In this document: positions 45,436 through 53,940 of the stretch, in pieces
Numbering within the stretch: position 1 is the stretch's first letter
How the letters are laid out: every line of letters begins with the position of its first letter
Assembly (NCBI GenBank): GCA_013361095.1
Contig: JAATWA010000001.1
Location: 3,317,001 to 3,381,000 of the forward strand
Source: Pseudanabaena biceps
Lineage (GTDB): Bacteria; Cyanobacteriota; Cyanobacteriia; Pseudanabaenales; Pseudanabaenaceae
Direction of reading: 5' to 3'
DNA: 64,000 nucleotides
Program-made: the position numbers and the translations under genes
The notes under the pieces: generated by a model
What the model was told of the DNA's origin: nothing
The model's database searches: none
What the model saw: only the letters and a program-made list of their open reading frames with translations

Positions 45436-45773
45436 AGCTACCAAACCTTGATTTAGCCTTTATCGATCGCAATAAACTCTGGAACTACAGCCTCAACACT
45501 CAACACGATCGCGGAAAACACAAGGCAAGGTTATTTGCCGCTATCCTAGATTTAGGTAGAAATGAAAACGATGTCGAAATTCTACAGACTCTTATCATAG
45601 AAGCAATTCAGAACTATGAAGCCATCCCCAGCCAGTCCGATCAATATGGTCAACGCTACATCGTCGATTTCCCCATCACCCGTAACCAAAACACTGCCAA
45701 CGTCCGCACCACTTGGATCATCCGTCCCGATGAAGATTTTCCCCGTCTCGTTAGTTGTTATATCTTGAGGTAA
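45432..45773 (+). CDS. DUF6883-like protein
   Basis: 113 residues. It starts MKLPNLDLAFIDRNKLWNYS and has GKHKARLFAAILDLG and TTWIIRPDEDFPRLVSCYI, the pattern of DUF6883, a small family often found beside DUF4926 proteins in TA-like pairs. It overlaps the Roco stop (ATGA), and the DUF4926 gene follows after 5 bp. Assigning it as toxin is inference from that pairing. Confidence 0.75.
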   Translation: MKLPNLDLAFIDRNKLWNYSLNTQHDRGKHKARLFAAILDLGRNENDVEILQTLIIEAIQNYEAIPSQSDQYGQRYIVDFPITRNQNTANVRTTWIIRPDEDFPRLVSCYILR

Positions 45774-45778
45774 AGCCA

Positions 45779-46450
45779 ATGCTCACCCTAACCAAACTCA
45801 ATCTATTCGATATCGTTGCCCTAAAAAATGACCTATCCCAATACCAACTCCTAGCAGGGCAAGTGGGAACCATTGTCGAAATCCTAGCCCCTGAAGTCTA
45901 CGAAGTAGAATTTAGCGATGATGACGGTCAAACTTACGCCATGCAAGCATTACCCGCCCATCAACTCCTCAAACTCCATTACAAACTTATGTCCAAAACC
46001 ATTAATCAATACGGCTCAGGTGACAACATCGCTGGTGATAAAGTCATGGGCAGTAAAATTGACAAGCAATTTAATAACAATCTACAAGGCGCAAACATCG
46101 CCAACTTTGCTAATGAAGTCAAAGATAACGCTCGTCAACAAGCCTCCAACTTCACCCAAACAAGTGGTGCAAGCGTAGCAGAACTCCTACAAATCATCAG
46201 CAACCTGCGCCAAACCGCCGCCCAATTTCCACAGGAAATCCGCGAAGATGTCACCATCGACATTGATGACGTAGAAGTTGAAATTCAAAAGCCAGAAAAA
46301 GAACGCAACTTACCCAAACTCAAAAAACGCCTACTAGCCCTACTAGCTGCTATCTCCTTCGTCGCCGCCCCGATCGCAGGTATAACCGACTTCGCCAACA
46401 ATGTTTTGGAAATAGGTAATAAATTAGGAATAGAACTAATTAAGCCATAG
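45779..46450 (+). CDS. DUF4926 domain fused to a GDNxAGD linker and hydrophobic tail
   Basis: 223 residues. Residues 1-65 are a DUF4926 domain (LFDIVALKNDL ... VGTIVEILAPEVYEVEFS). Then QYGSGDNIAGDKVMGSKID repeats the motif at the C-terminus of the Roco protein. A helical region and a hydrophobic stretch near 185-205 (LLALLAAISFVAAPIAGI) follow. ATG 45779 fits the domain; the frame upstream to 45755 overlaps DUF6883. Plain DUF4926 proteins are much shorter, so this is a fusion. It may tie the DUF6883 product and the Roco protein to a membrane (inference). Confidence 0.72.
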   Translation: MLTLTKLNLFDIVALKNDLSQYQLLAGQVGTIVEILAPEVYEVEFSDDDGQTYAMQALPAHQLLKLHYKLMSKTINQYGSGDNIAGDKVMGSKIDKQFNNNLQGANIANFANEVKDNARQQASNFTQTSGASVAELLQIISNLRQTAAQFPQEIREDVTIDIDDVEVEIQKPEKERNLPKLKKRLLALLAAISFVAAPIAGITDFANNVLEIGNKLGIELIKP

Positions 46451-46485
46451 TCTATCAAATCACTACAAAACCTAATCACCTAAAA

Positions 46486-48381
46486 ATGTCGTCAGAACCC
46501 ACTAGCAAACCCCTTACTACCCGCGATCGCTACTTGATATTTGTTGAGAGAATTATCCTCAATATCGAAAATGGAAAACTCCTATCAAAAGAGCATATTT
46601 ATCGGATTCTCTGCGAGAGCTTAGAGTCAGGGACAGGGGAAATCTTTGAAAGAGCGTTAGAAGAACATTCTGAATTGTTGCAAGCAAACTTTGAGGCACA
46701 AACCAATGAAGTGAAGCAAGCAAAGGCAACCCAGAAACTTCGCGCCATGAAAATCCTCAAAGATGCGTGGGGACAATGGCAAGAAAACTATCAAATTCAA
46801 GATGCTGGTGCTAGGGGGTTACAGACTATTCTCAATGTCGAGCCACAGGAACGATTAGCCGCCATAATTCAAATCCTTGACCCCAATCACACGCCTGTGT
46901 TTGAGCGTCCGCACATAGTTCTGTTAGCAGAGTTATTGCAAAAATCCGCCGAGACTATAGCCGATGATGCGGAAGCTTTTGGGCTGCGACAGTTAGCAAA
47001 GGGAATTAATCTTGGTTTAGAATCCTTTGAGAAAATGGAAGACTCGCTAGTGAGTTGGTTGTATGCACCTCAGAGGCAGGTGGGCTTTGAGCGCTCTCAA
47101 GTGCCAAGCCCTTGGAAGAGTTGGGCAAATTTAGTGATCAGTCCATTACCAAGGGATTTATTTGCGAGTCAGGCTAGCAACCAATCTGCCGCCGCGATCG
47201 CGCAATCACAACGCAATATCGACTTGAGTGCATGGGTGGAACTTACGATTTTGTTGAAATATGTGCAGAAGGGATTAGTGCATTGGTTTGATCAGCAACC
47301 CTATGATGCCAATGCAGGAACGCATATGGCGGGAATGACCTTTGTGGCTTTTGCGATGATCTGGTCAGAGCTTAGTAGTGGCTTTCAGCAAGCAACCCAA
47401 TTATCAATGGGCGCTCGCCAATCTCTATCAAAAATTTGTTTCCGACTTAGTTTACAGACTCTCCGTAGTTTTGCTCAACGTGAGAACTTCCCTCTCTATG
47501 GTGGCGTATTTGCATCTTTTTCAGGGGAGAGTTTTCGTGAAACCATCAATTATCTCGATCAACCTCTCAAAGAATCAGAAAACACCCAAGAGAAGGCGCG
47601 AATTCTCACTGTGATTGGTTATTCTCAAGCATGGATGGGACAACATCAACAAGCACTAAAACTACATCAAGAAGCAGTTAATCTTGCCCGTGAGGTAGGC
47701 GATCAACGCTGTGAAATTGCTAATCTCAATCACATCAGTCGCTTGAGTTTAATCCAAAAAGAATATGCTAGTAGTGAATCCTATGCCCAAAGAGCGGTGA
47801 TTTTGGCGCGGCAAATTGGCGATCGCCAAGGTGAAGCCAATGCCCTCGCCAATTTGGGCTATAGCGAAGTAATGTTGGCGCGGCAACAAGAGCTTGTCAC
47901 CGCCGAAGAATTGGAAACTCCCATTAATCATTTGCAACGGGGACAACAACTGTCAGAAAAGCTAAATGATTTCCAAAACCAAGCGCTCTGCTGGGTGGGG
48001 ATTGGCACTGCTTATGTGGCGATCGAGCAGCCCAGTCAAGCGCAAATTGCCTTGGAGAAGGGTTTAGCTGTCTCTCACAAAATTGGCGATCACGACTTAC
48101 AAGCGTTAAGTCATGCCTATCTTGGTGAAGCTCTATATCAACTTTCGCAATTAGAATCTTCTATCTATCATGCTTGCACGGGAATGTATTTGCTAGAACA
48201 ACGCCATAGCAAAACATGGTTACAGGCGGCGGCTTTGGTGATGATTTTGCAAGGAAAGTTAGGAATAGAAAATTTTACTAATCTATTGCAAAAATTGCGA
48301 TCGCAGTTTATTGCCATCATTGGTGTGGATGGATTCGACCATATTCCCAATCTGATTGATCGCTATCGGCTGGGTAATTAG
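46486..48381 (+). CDS. TPR-repeat protein
   Basis: 631 residues. The N-terminal ~130 residues are helical and charged, the middle (130-360) shows no domain I recognise, and tetratricopeptide repeats run from about 370 to 590 (GYSQAWMGQHQQALKLHQEA, then VGDQRCEIANLNHISRL and IGDRQGEANALANLGYSEV). It starts 35 bp after the DUF4926 fusion in the same direction and is probably the fourth gene of the Roco unit. TPR proteins with this repeat type often sense or scaffold signalling partners. Confidence 0.78.
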   Translation: MSSEPTSKPLTTRDRYLIFVERIILNIENGKLLSKEHIYRILCESLESGTGEIFERALEEHSELLQANFEAQTNEVKQAKATQKLRAMKILKDAWGQWQENYQIQDAGARGLQTILNVEPQERLAAIIQILDPNHTPVFERPHIVLLAELLQKSAETIADDAEAFGLRQLAKGINLGLESFEKMEDSLVSWLYAPQRQVGFERSQVPSPWKSWANLVISPLPRDLFASQASNQSAAAIAQSQRNIDLSAWVELTILLKYVQKGLVHWFDQQPYDANAGTHMAGMTFVAFAMIWSELSSGFQQATQLSMGARQSLSKICFRLSLQTLRSFAQRENFPLYGGVFASFSGESFRETINYLDQPLKESENTQEKARILTVIGYSQAWMGQHQQALKLHQEAVNLAREVGDQRCEIANLNHISRLSLIQKEYASSESYAQRAVILARQIGDRQGEANALANLGYSEVMLARQQELVTAEELETPINHLQRGQQLSEKLNDFQNQALCWVGIGTAYVAIEQPSQAQIALEKGLAVSHKIGDHDLQALSHAYLGEALYQLSQLESSIYHACTGMYLLEQRHSKTWLQAAALVMILQGKLGIENFTNLLQKLRSQFIAIIGVDGFDHIPNLIDRYRLGN

Positions 48382-48394
48382 ATCTGTCATGACA

Positions 48395-48500
48395 TACAGT
48401 GCTTTGCGCTCAAACCCAAACCAATAAATTTTTTGAAAGTGTTGCTTCGCAACACTTTCAAAAAATTTATTGTGGATTCTTTGATCGAAAATTATTATAA
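48395..48500. repeat. Hairpin element, 24-bp stem (flank type C)
   Basis: Perfect arms 48422-48445 and 48449-48472, loop TTC. The left flank TACAGTGCTTTGCGCTCAAA and right flank GATTCTTTGATCGAAAATT match the elements at 27190-27290 and 56040-56145. It lies between the convergent TPR and GNAT genes. Confidence 0.85.
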
Positions 48501-48521
48501 AAGCAGAGAGTGGCAGTGCTT

Positions 48522-48989
48522 TTATAGCGTGATCCGACAGGTGCGCCAATCGGGAAGAACTTCTGCACCCATACTTTTATAAAAAGCGATCGCAGGTTCA
48601 TTCCAATCCAAAACTGACCACTCAAAGCGACCATAACCACGATCTTGGGCAAGTTGCTTCAGGTTTGTCAATAGAGCCTTGCCGATACCCTTACCGCGAA
48701 ATTGCGATCGCACAAATAAATCCTCTAGATAAATGCCGCGACGGGTCAAAAATGTAGAGTAGTTGATAAAAAATAGCGCGAATCCGACAATTTGATGATC
48801 GGACTCAGTTTCGGCAACAATTGCTTCAATGCAGCTTTTGTCACCAAACAGATCGGCTTGCAATGTAGCAATATTGGCTGTGACCTGATCGGATAGTTTC
48901 TCAAATTCGGCAAGCGCCAAAATCAAATCAAATATCGCAGGCACATCGTCAATAGTGGCGGAACGAATTGTAAAGTTATCTGTTTGCAT
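48522..48989 (-). CDS. GNAT N-acetyltransferase (SSAT-like)
   Basis: 155 residues. The acetyl-CoA-binding motif is RSQFRGKGIGKALL, preceded by IYLEDLFV and followed by FEWSVLDWNEPAIAFYKSMGA, close to the diamine (spermidine/spermine) or thialysine acetyltransferase group. The substrate cannot be fixed. ATG 48989 is preferred over GTG 48995. A decayed hairpin lies just upstream of the start. Confidence 0.87.
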   Translation of the reverse strand: MQTDNFTIRSATIDDVPAIFDLILALAEFEKLSDQVTANIATLQADLFGDKSCIEAIVAETESDHQIVGFALFFINYSTFLTRRGIYLEDLFVRSQFRGKGIGKALLTNLKQLAQDRGYGRFEWSVLDWNEPAIAFYKSMGAEVLPDWRTCRITL

Positions 48990-48992
48990 GAT

Positions 48993-49041
48993 CACTCAAG
49001 AATGAACGGCGGCGCTTTACGCCACTTTTTATTCTTGAGTG
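48993..49041. repeat. Decayed hairpin upstream of the GNAT gene
   Basis: CACTCAAGAAT (48993-49003) is inverted at 49031-49041. The inner part (GGCGGCGCTTTACGCCAC) is a damaged GCGGCGC-TTT tip. It lies between divergent genes. Confidence 0.7.
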
Positions 49042-49103
49042 ACTGCTAGAGCATGTAAAATCAAGTTAACAAAAGTTAACTTAATTAAATAATCAAGATT
49101 TTT

Positions 49104-49508
49104 ATGGATTTACCGATTTCTCCATCACAGGTTTTGTTGTATGGAATTGCGATCGCCGCAGGGCTAATTTACTTTCCCTACATCGTCGTTGCTTACGGAA
49201 GAGTTAGCATCGGCATGGACATGAACTCCCCAAGAGCGATGTTTGATCGCTTGCCAGACTATGCCAAACGCGCGACATGGGCGCATCAAAATTCCTTTGA
49301 AGTATTTGCCTTATTTGCGGCGGCGGCGCTTACCACCTATGTCAGTGATAGCGCTTCTGCTCAAACGTCTTTATATGTACTTGCATTTTTAGCCGCAAGA
49401 TTTCTATTTAGTTTGTTTTATATGCTGAACTTACCTTGGTTGCGATCGCCAATGTGGGTGATCAGCATGGTGTGTATTGCCAACCTTTTTTCTGCCAGTT
49501 TTGTCTAA
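49104..49508 (+). CDS. MAPEG-family membrane protein
   Basis: 134 residues with four membrane helices. RMFDRLP-like segment (RAMFDRLPDYAKRATWAHQNSF), then ARFLFSLFYMLNLPWLRSP, the MAPEG (membrane-associated eicosanoid/glutathione metabolism) signature. Bacterial members are small membrane proteins, some with glutathione transferase activity; none is assigned here. Monocistronic. Confidence 0.85.
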   Translation: MDLPISPSQVLLYGIAIAAGLIYFPYIVVAYGRVSIGMDMNSPRAMFDRLPDYAKRATWAHQNSFEVFALFAAAALTTYVSDSASAQTSLYVLAFLAARFLFSLFYMLNLPWLRSPMWVISMVCIANLFSASFV

Positions 49509-49519
49509 ATGCACCATAA

Positions 49520-49566
49520 CCAAAGAAAAGATGCCTTGAGCAAAGCTCAAGGCATCTTTTCTTTGG
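49520..49566. terminator. 22-bp bidirectional terminator
   Basis: Perfect arms 49520-49541 and 49545-49566, loop AAA, between convergent stops (49508 and 49569). Outer CCAAAGAAAAG/CTTTTCTTTGG gives T-rich tails in both directions. Confidence 0.88.
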
Positions 49567-49568
49567 AG

Positions 49569-50429
49569 TTACCAAACATTGGGCATAATCGCCCCTTGAA
49601 AATCAGTGGTTTCAATACTTGCCCCCGTCAAATTAGTCTTACTGAGATTTGCGCCCGTAAACTCTGCTCGATTAAGATCACTACGGCTCAAATCTGCGCC
49701 GATAAAATAAGCTTCACTACAATTAGCCCCGCGTAAATCAGCGCCAATTAAGTCGCAGCCAGACAGATTTGCGCGATAGAGATTTGCGCCGATCAAATTA
49801 GCTCTACTTAGGTTTGACTCGCTCAAATCTATGTCAATTAAAGTTGCGCCAATTAAATCTGTACCTACCAAAGTGGAAACATTGAGATTAGCGTGAGATA
49901 AATCAGCCTCACTCAAATTAGCCCGACTAAAATCAGTACCAGCCATATTTGCTTCCTTGAGATCGGCGCGGCTCAGGTTTGCCCCAATCAAAATTGCCCC
50001 CACCATTTTTGCACCAGTCAAGGTAGCCATATTTAGCTTAACTCTGTCTAGATCGGCTAGATCGAGATTCGCTAAGCGCAAATTTGTACCGCGCAGATCG
50101 GCTCCGCTTAATTTAGCTTGACTCAGATTGATTTCACTAAGCCCAGCCATACTAAGTTGTGCGGAGGTTAAATCAGCCTTACTGAGATTAGTTGAGACCA
50201 TACTTGCCATGCTCAAATCCGCACAGCGTAAATTTGCAGATGTAAGATTTACATTCTGAAATTTAGCTCCGCGTAAAATAATCATACTAAAGTCAATCCC
50301 AGACAAGTCTAGGTTTTCCAGAAGGATTTCACTCAGATCGATCGCAGCATTATCCATATTGCGCTCGCGCCAGTTGTTCCAGCTACCTACGCCTTGCTCT
50401 AAAATTTCTTTGTATTTGTTGATCGTCAT
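49569..50429 (-). CDS. Pentapeptide-repeat protein
   Basis: 286 residues. From about residue 30 to 280 the chain is A(D/N)LSx(A/T)-type pentapeptides (ANLRCADLSMASMVSTNLSK and on), predicting a right-handed quadrilateral beta-helix of about 12 coils. The ~30-residue N-terminal helix reads NKYKEILEQGVGSWNNWRER, a common start in cyanobacterial members. There is no signal peptide. Function unknown; such proteins are very abundant in this phylum. Confidence 0.93.
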   Translation of the reverse strand: MTINKYKEILEQGVGSWNNWRERNMDNAAIDLSEILLENLDLSGIDFSMIILRGAKFQNVNLTSANLRCADLSMASMVSTNLSKADLTSAQLSMAGLSEINLSQAKLSGADLRGTNLRLANLDLADLDRVKLNMATLTGAKMVGAILIGANLSRADLKEANMAGTDFSRANLSEADLSHANLNVSTLVGTDLIGATLIDIDLSESNLSRANLIGANLYRANLSGCDLIGADLRGANCSEAYFIGADLSRSDLNRAEFTGANLSKTNLTGASIETTDFQGAIMPNVW

Positions 50430-50482
50430 TGATTGATCGTTACTCTTGTACTTGGAGTTTTGAATTTAGTTGCAAGCGTTAA

Positions 50483-50513
50483 ATCGTTTCCCCGCCGAAG
50501 GCGGGGAAACGAT
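50483..50513. repeat. 14-bp hairpin between two minus-strand genes
   Basis: Perfect stem 50483-50496/50500-50513, loop GAA (CCCCGCC/GGCGGGG tip), 6 bp after the sdhA stop at 50519; it probably ends sdhA transcription. Confidence 0.82.
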
Positions 50514-50518
50514 CATAT

Positions 50519-52270
50519 TTAGTACTTACGCTCTTGTGGGGTAAAGCGATCGCGGTCAACTGTTTGTAAGCTCATATCCACAGGGCGATGGCTAGTTTTG
50601 ACTTGGCGATCTTCAACATAGCCGAGGGTATGTTTGAGATAGTGAGCATCATCTCGCTGGGTAAAGTCCTCACGGGAATGAGCGCCTCGGCTTTCTTGGC
50701 GTGATCGCGCACTGGACATGATGATTTCACCAACGGTCAGCAAACTTCCTAATTCAATGGCTTGCATCATCTCCATGTTAAATACAGAACTATGATCGTC
50801 AACTAACAAGTCGTTTTCATAGCGATCGCGAATTAACTGTAGTTTTTCCAAACCATCTTTTAATCTTCGCTCATCACGAAAAATTCCGCAATGCTCAGTC
50901 ATCGTGTCCTGCAATTGTTGGCGAATATCGGCAATCCGCGATTTACCTTGCTGCGACAATACACCCTTAAGCTGAGTCGCAGCTTCAGCAAGATAAGGCT
51001 GGGGATCAAGTTTAGGCATAGCGCGATCGCTGACATAGGCTCCCAGTTTTTCACCAGCCCGTTTACCAAAAACAACACATTCTAATAGTGAGTTTGCGCC
51101 CAAACGATTTGCGCCATGCACGGACACGCAAGCACATTCTCCTGCGGCAAAGAAACCTGCGATCGCTTGGCTGTCTTTGCCAATTACCTGACAATCAATA
51201 TTAGTGGGAATTCCACCCATAGAATAATGGGCAGTGGGACGCACAGGCAGAGGATGATCAATACAGTCCACACCCGCTAGCCGCAATCCTTCTTCACGGG
51301 CAAAGGGAATCCGACTCAATATTTTTTCTCTTCCCAAATGGCGCACATCTAAATGCACATAGTTGCCGCCATTAATTCCGCGCCCTTCCATAATTTCGCA
51401 GGCGATATTGCGAGAGGTGATATCACGCGGAGATAGTTCCATGCGATTTTTGCTGATGGGGTAATTTGCCATAAAGCGATCGCCATGATCATTAAGCAAA
51501 TAAGCGCCTTCTCCACGCACCGCCTCAGAGATCAAGACACCCACAGGATATAAACCCGTCGGATGGAATTGCACAAATTCCATATCTTGTAAAGGCAAGC
51601 CCATATTTGCAGTCAAACATAGTCCATCCCCAGTAGAAGCAAAATCATTGGAAGTCGTATTAAAAACTCTGCCATAGCCTCCCGTTGCCATCAACACCGC
51701 TTTTGCTCGAAATACTTCTATCTCTGAAGTTTCCAAACTATAGGCAACTACACCTTTAACTTCGCGACCATTAGTTCCATCTTCATAAATCAATTGCATG
51801 ACATACCATTCTTGATAAATCGTGCCGCCTAGTCGCTTGAGATTCATCACCAATTCATGCAAAATCGCGTGTCCTGTCTTGTCGGCTGCATAGCAAGCAC
51901 GGCTGAAGGTATGCCCACCAAAAGCGCGTTGGGCAATTTTGCCACTATCAGAGCGCGAAAAGAGAACTCCCAAATGCTCTAGGTCAATAATTACTTCAGG
52001 AGCAGATTGAGTTAACACTTGCACAGCGTTTTGATCGGCGAGATAATCGGAGCCTTTGACCGTATCAAAAGCATGGGTGAGCCAATCATCATTGTCAATA
52101 TTTCCTAAAGAGGCGGCAATACCACCTTGGGCGGCGACAGAATGCGATCGGATGGGATGCACCTTGGAAACTAAACCAACGCTCAAGTGTGGGTAATTTT
52201 GGGCAACTGCTAAGGCGGCTCTAGAGCCAGCCAATCCACCACCAATAATTAATACATCATGCTCAATCAT
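50519..52270 (-). CDS. sdhA: Succinate dehydrogenase / fumarate reductase flavoprotein subunit
   Basis: 583 residues from MIEHDVLIIGGGLAGSRAAL. It oxidises succinate to fumarate and carries FAD: dinucleotide fold at the start, SHSVAAQGGIAASLGN with the flavin-linking His, and active-site segments HPTGLYPVG, EAVRGEGAYL and SVHGANRLGANSLLE. The frame runs 22 codons further upstream into the Cys-rich gene, but the family starts at MIEHD. Cyanobacterial sdhA is usually separate from sdhB, as here. Confidence 0.93.
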   Translation of the reverse strand: MIEHDVLIIGGGLAGSRAALAVAQNYPHLSVGLVSKVHPIRSHSVAAQGGIAASLGNIDNDDWLTHAFDTVKGSDYLADQNAVQVLTQSAPEVIIDLEHLGVLFSRSDSGKIAQRAFGGHTFSRACYAADKTGHAILHELVMNLKRLGGTIYQEWYVMQLIYEDGTNGREVKGVVAYSLETSEIEVFRAKAVLMATGGYGRVFNTTSNDFASTGDGLCLTANMGLPLQDMEFVQFHPTGLYPVGVLISEAVRGEGAYLLNDHGDRFMANYPISKNRMELSPRDITSRNIACEIMEGRGINGGNYVHLDVRHLGREKILSRIPFAREEGLRLAGVDCIDHPLPVRPTAHYSMGGIPTNIDCQVIGKDSQAIAGFFAAGECACVSVHGANRLGANSLLECVVFGKRAGEKLGAYVSDRAMPKLDPQPYLAEAATQLKGVLSQQGKSRIADIRQQLQDTMTEHCGIFRDERRLKDGLEKLQLIRDRYENDLLVDDHSSVFNMEMMQAIELGSLLTVGEIIMSSARSRQESRGAHSREDFTQRDDAHYLKHTLGYVEDRQVKTSHRPVDMSLQTVDRDRFTPQERKY

Positions 52271-52287
52271 AAAATTTCTTAACCTAC

Positions 52288-53013
52288 CTAGCCGCAACCA
52301 CCACAATCTAGTCCTCCACAGTCTAACCCACTGCAATCCATTCCTGAAAGGCAGTCAGCATCTCCACAATTCAAGTCTGGACAATTTAAGTCTCCGCAAT
52401 TCATTGCTTCAAAAGGATGATCACAGTTATTTTTGTCACCGCAATCATTCGGTAAAATATTCAGAACCTCCACACAGTCGGAACAATCGGGAACATCGCA
52501 GTTGTTACAATTATTATTATTCGCCTGATTGTTTTGGGAAGCTTGCGATCGCCGTTTTTGAGACCATTGTGAACCGCCCAGTTTCTTGCTTTCAGATGGA
52601 GTAGATTCTTGAGAAGTATCGGTTTCATTTGAATCTTGGGAATCTTCGGGAATTTCTAAATCTTCTGAGTTATTAAAAACTAGATCACGGGTCGCATAAT
52701 ATTTTCTTCTGGCATTATTTTTTAGAGCGCGACATCTAGCGCGGCGCTCTTGCAAGATTTGATTGGCTTCTCGACATTCCTGAAATCTCCCCTTAGCATT
52801 GGCGATCGCCGTAAAAATCCCATCTTCGCCAACAACACGCTTGAAATATTGGGAGCAGGACTCGCAGCCATACAGCACTCGATGGGCGCAGGAAAAGCCT
52901 TTATGCGGCGAAATAAATTTCTGATAACCTGCGATCGCCAACACTGCGGTTTTGCGTGAAGTTTGATCTAAAACATCAGCAATTACTGATTTCCTAACGC
53001 TGATTTTCTGCAC
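52288..53013 (-). CDS. YidD-like protein with Cys-rich tail
   Basis: About 241 residues. The N-terminal part (LAIAGYQKFISPHKGFSC ... CESCSQYFKRVV) resembles YidD, the small membrane-insertion efficiency factor. A charged spacer follows, and after ~165 residues a tail with about 20 Cys in (N/D)CGDLNC-like repeats ending LDCGGLDCGGCG. The frame has no ATG near the start; GTG 53013, just after GGGAT, is my choice, with TTG 53046 as the alternative. It stops 17 bp before sdhA and probably shares its transcript. The tail may bind metal (inference). Confidence 0.7.
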   Translation of the reverse strand: MQKISVRKSVIADVLDQTSRKTAVLAIAGYQKFISPHKGFSCAHRVLYGCESCSQYFKRVVGEDGIFTAIANAKGRFQECREANQILQERRARCRALKNNARRKYYATRDLVFNNSEDLEIPEDSQDSNETDTSQESTPSESKKLGGSQWSQKRRSQASQNNQANNNNCNNCDVPDCSDCVEVLNILPNDCGDKNNCDHPFEAMNCGDLNCPDLNCGDADCLSGMDCSGLDCGGLDCGGCG

Positions 53014-53080
53014 GATGGTTATCCCATTAGCAATGATAAAGATCAATTTACCGCAAAATTTTGCGCTAATTTACTTTTTA

Positions 53081-53181
53081 TAGCTTGTCACCCCAGATTC
53101 TGGGATGACAAGCTATAGCCATTAAACCCAAGAGAGAGTTGCGGCGCTTCGCGCCGCAACTCTCTCTTGGGTTTAATGGCT
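53081..53181. repeat. 16-bp hairpin plus perfect 31-bp hairpin overlapping a stop codon
   Basis: First stem 53081-53096/53100-53115 (one mismatch). Second stem 53117-53147/53151-53181, loop TTC, perfect. The second includes the stop codon (53173-53175) and last residues of the phosphopantetheinyl transferase gene. Its inner 24 bp equal those of the element at 12170-12232, but the outer 7 bp differ and still pair. Confidence 0.92.
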
Positions 53182-53823
53182 GGCAATACACACTGCCGCC
53201 ACATATCCTGACTGGATATCTAGCTCAGTGTCAATTAGTTTAAGCATCCATCCATTAATCTCAATAACTTTGTTCGTTGGCGTTTCTAATAAAGATGCAA
53301 CATCCAAATCCAAAACATTAGCAATTCCCTGTCCTGTTGCCTTTCCATAGGCTTCCTTTAGCACCCATGCTTTATAAAAAGCTAAATATTTTTCTTGCGG
53401 ATGATTCGACAAATGCTGGATTAATTTTTGTTCAGCTTCTGAAAAATAGCGTTGAGCGATATTGTCCACATCAGTTTTGAACTTGATATATTCCACATCA
53501 ATCCCCACTTCGCGATCGCTACACAATGCATAAATCGCTAAATTTTGGGAATGTGCCAAATTAAAATAAATTTGCTGATTTTGAATATATGGCTTGCCGC
53601 GATCGCTATAGCTAAATTGAATGTCTGCGGGTTGGCAATTAAGCGTCTGTGCCAAAATCTCCCGCAGATTTCCCCTCGCAGCCACAAAGTTCCGTTTGAG
53701 ATGCTCAAATTTGAATTTATCAGCTCGCGATCGCTCATCTACAGATAGCAGTTGCCACAGGCGATCGAACTCCTCAGATGAGATGTCAAGCGTTGCTTGG
53801 TATAGATGTAAACCGTAAATCAT
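53173..53823 (-). CDS. 4'-phosphopantetheinyl transferase (Sfp/HetI-like)
   Basis: 216 residues. It transfers phosphopantetheine from CoA to carrier proteins. Signatures: REVGIDVEYIKF (Mg-binding GxDxE), FSEAEQKLI and FYKAWVLKEAYGKATGQGI (WxxKEAxxKxxG). It is of the Sfp/HetI type, which serves fatty-acid, polyketide and heterocyst-glycolipid carriers in cyanobacteria. No carrier gene is nearby. Its last three codons are provided by a hairpin element. Confidence 0.93.
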   Translation of the reverse strand: MIYGLHLYQATLDISSEEFDRLWQLLSVDERSRADKFKFEHLKRNFVAARGNLREILAQTLNCQPADIQFSYSDRGKPYIQNQQIYFNLAHSQNLAIYALCSDREVGIDVEYIKFKTDVDNIAQRYFSEAEQKLIQHLSNHPQEKYLAFYKAWVLKEAYGKATGQGIANVLDLDVASLLETPTNKVIEINGWMLKLIDTELDIQSGYVAAVCIASH

Positions 53824-53836
53824 AGTAAAACTATTA

Positions 53837-53865
53837 CCGTGCCGCCCGCTACGCGGGCGGCACGG
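53837..53865. repeat. 13-bp GC-rich hairpin in the PPTase leader
   Basis: Perfect stem 53837-53849/53853-53865, loop TAC, 14 bp upstream of the PPTase ATG. It shares the CCCGC-TAC-GCGGG tip with the inserted element at 15917. Confidence 0.82.
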
Positions 53866-53940
53866 CTATCTGGGTGTGGTGATTTGTGATGCTTGTTTAC
53901 TTTTGGGATAAAGTTAGAGAGTAAATTTAGGAATTAATTT

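Noticed and set aside
49600..50340. 15-bp periodicity as a repeat array
   Set aside because: It is the pentapeptide-repeat coding pattern of the gene at 49569-50429.
52271..52336. Longer sdhA start overlapping the Cys-rich gene
   Set aside because: The 22 extra residues are Trp/Arg/Leu-rich antiframe of the Cys tail; the flavoprotein family begins at MIEHD.
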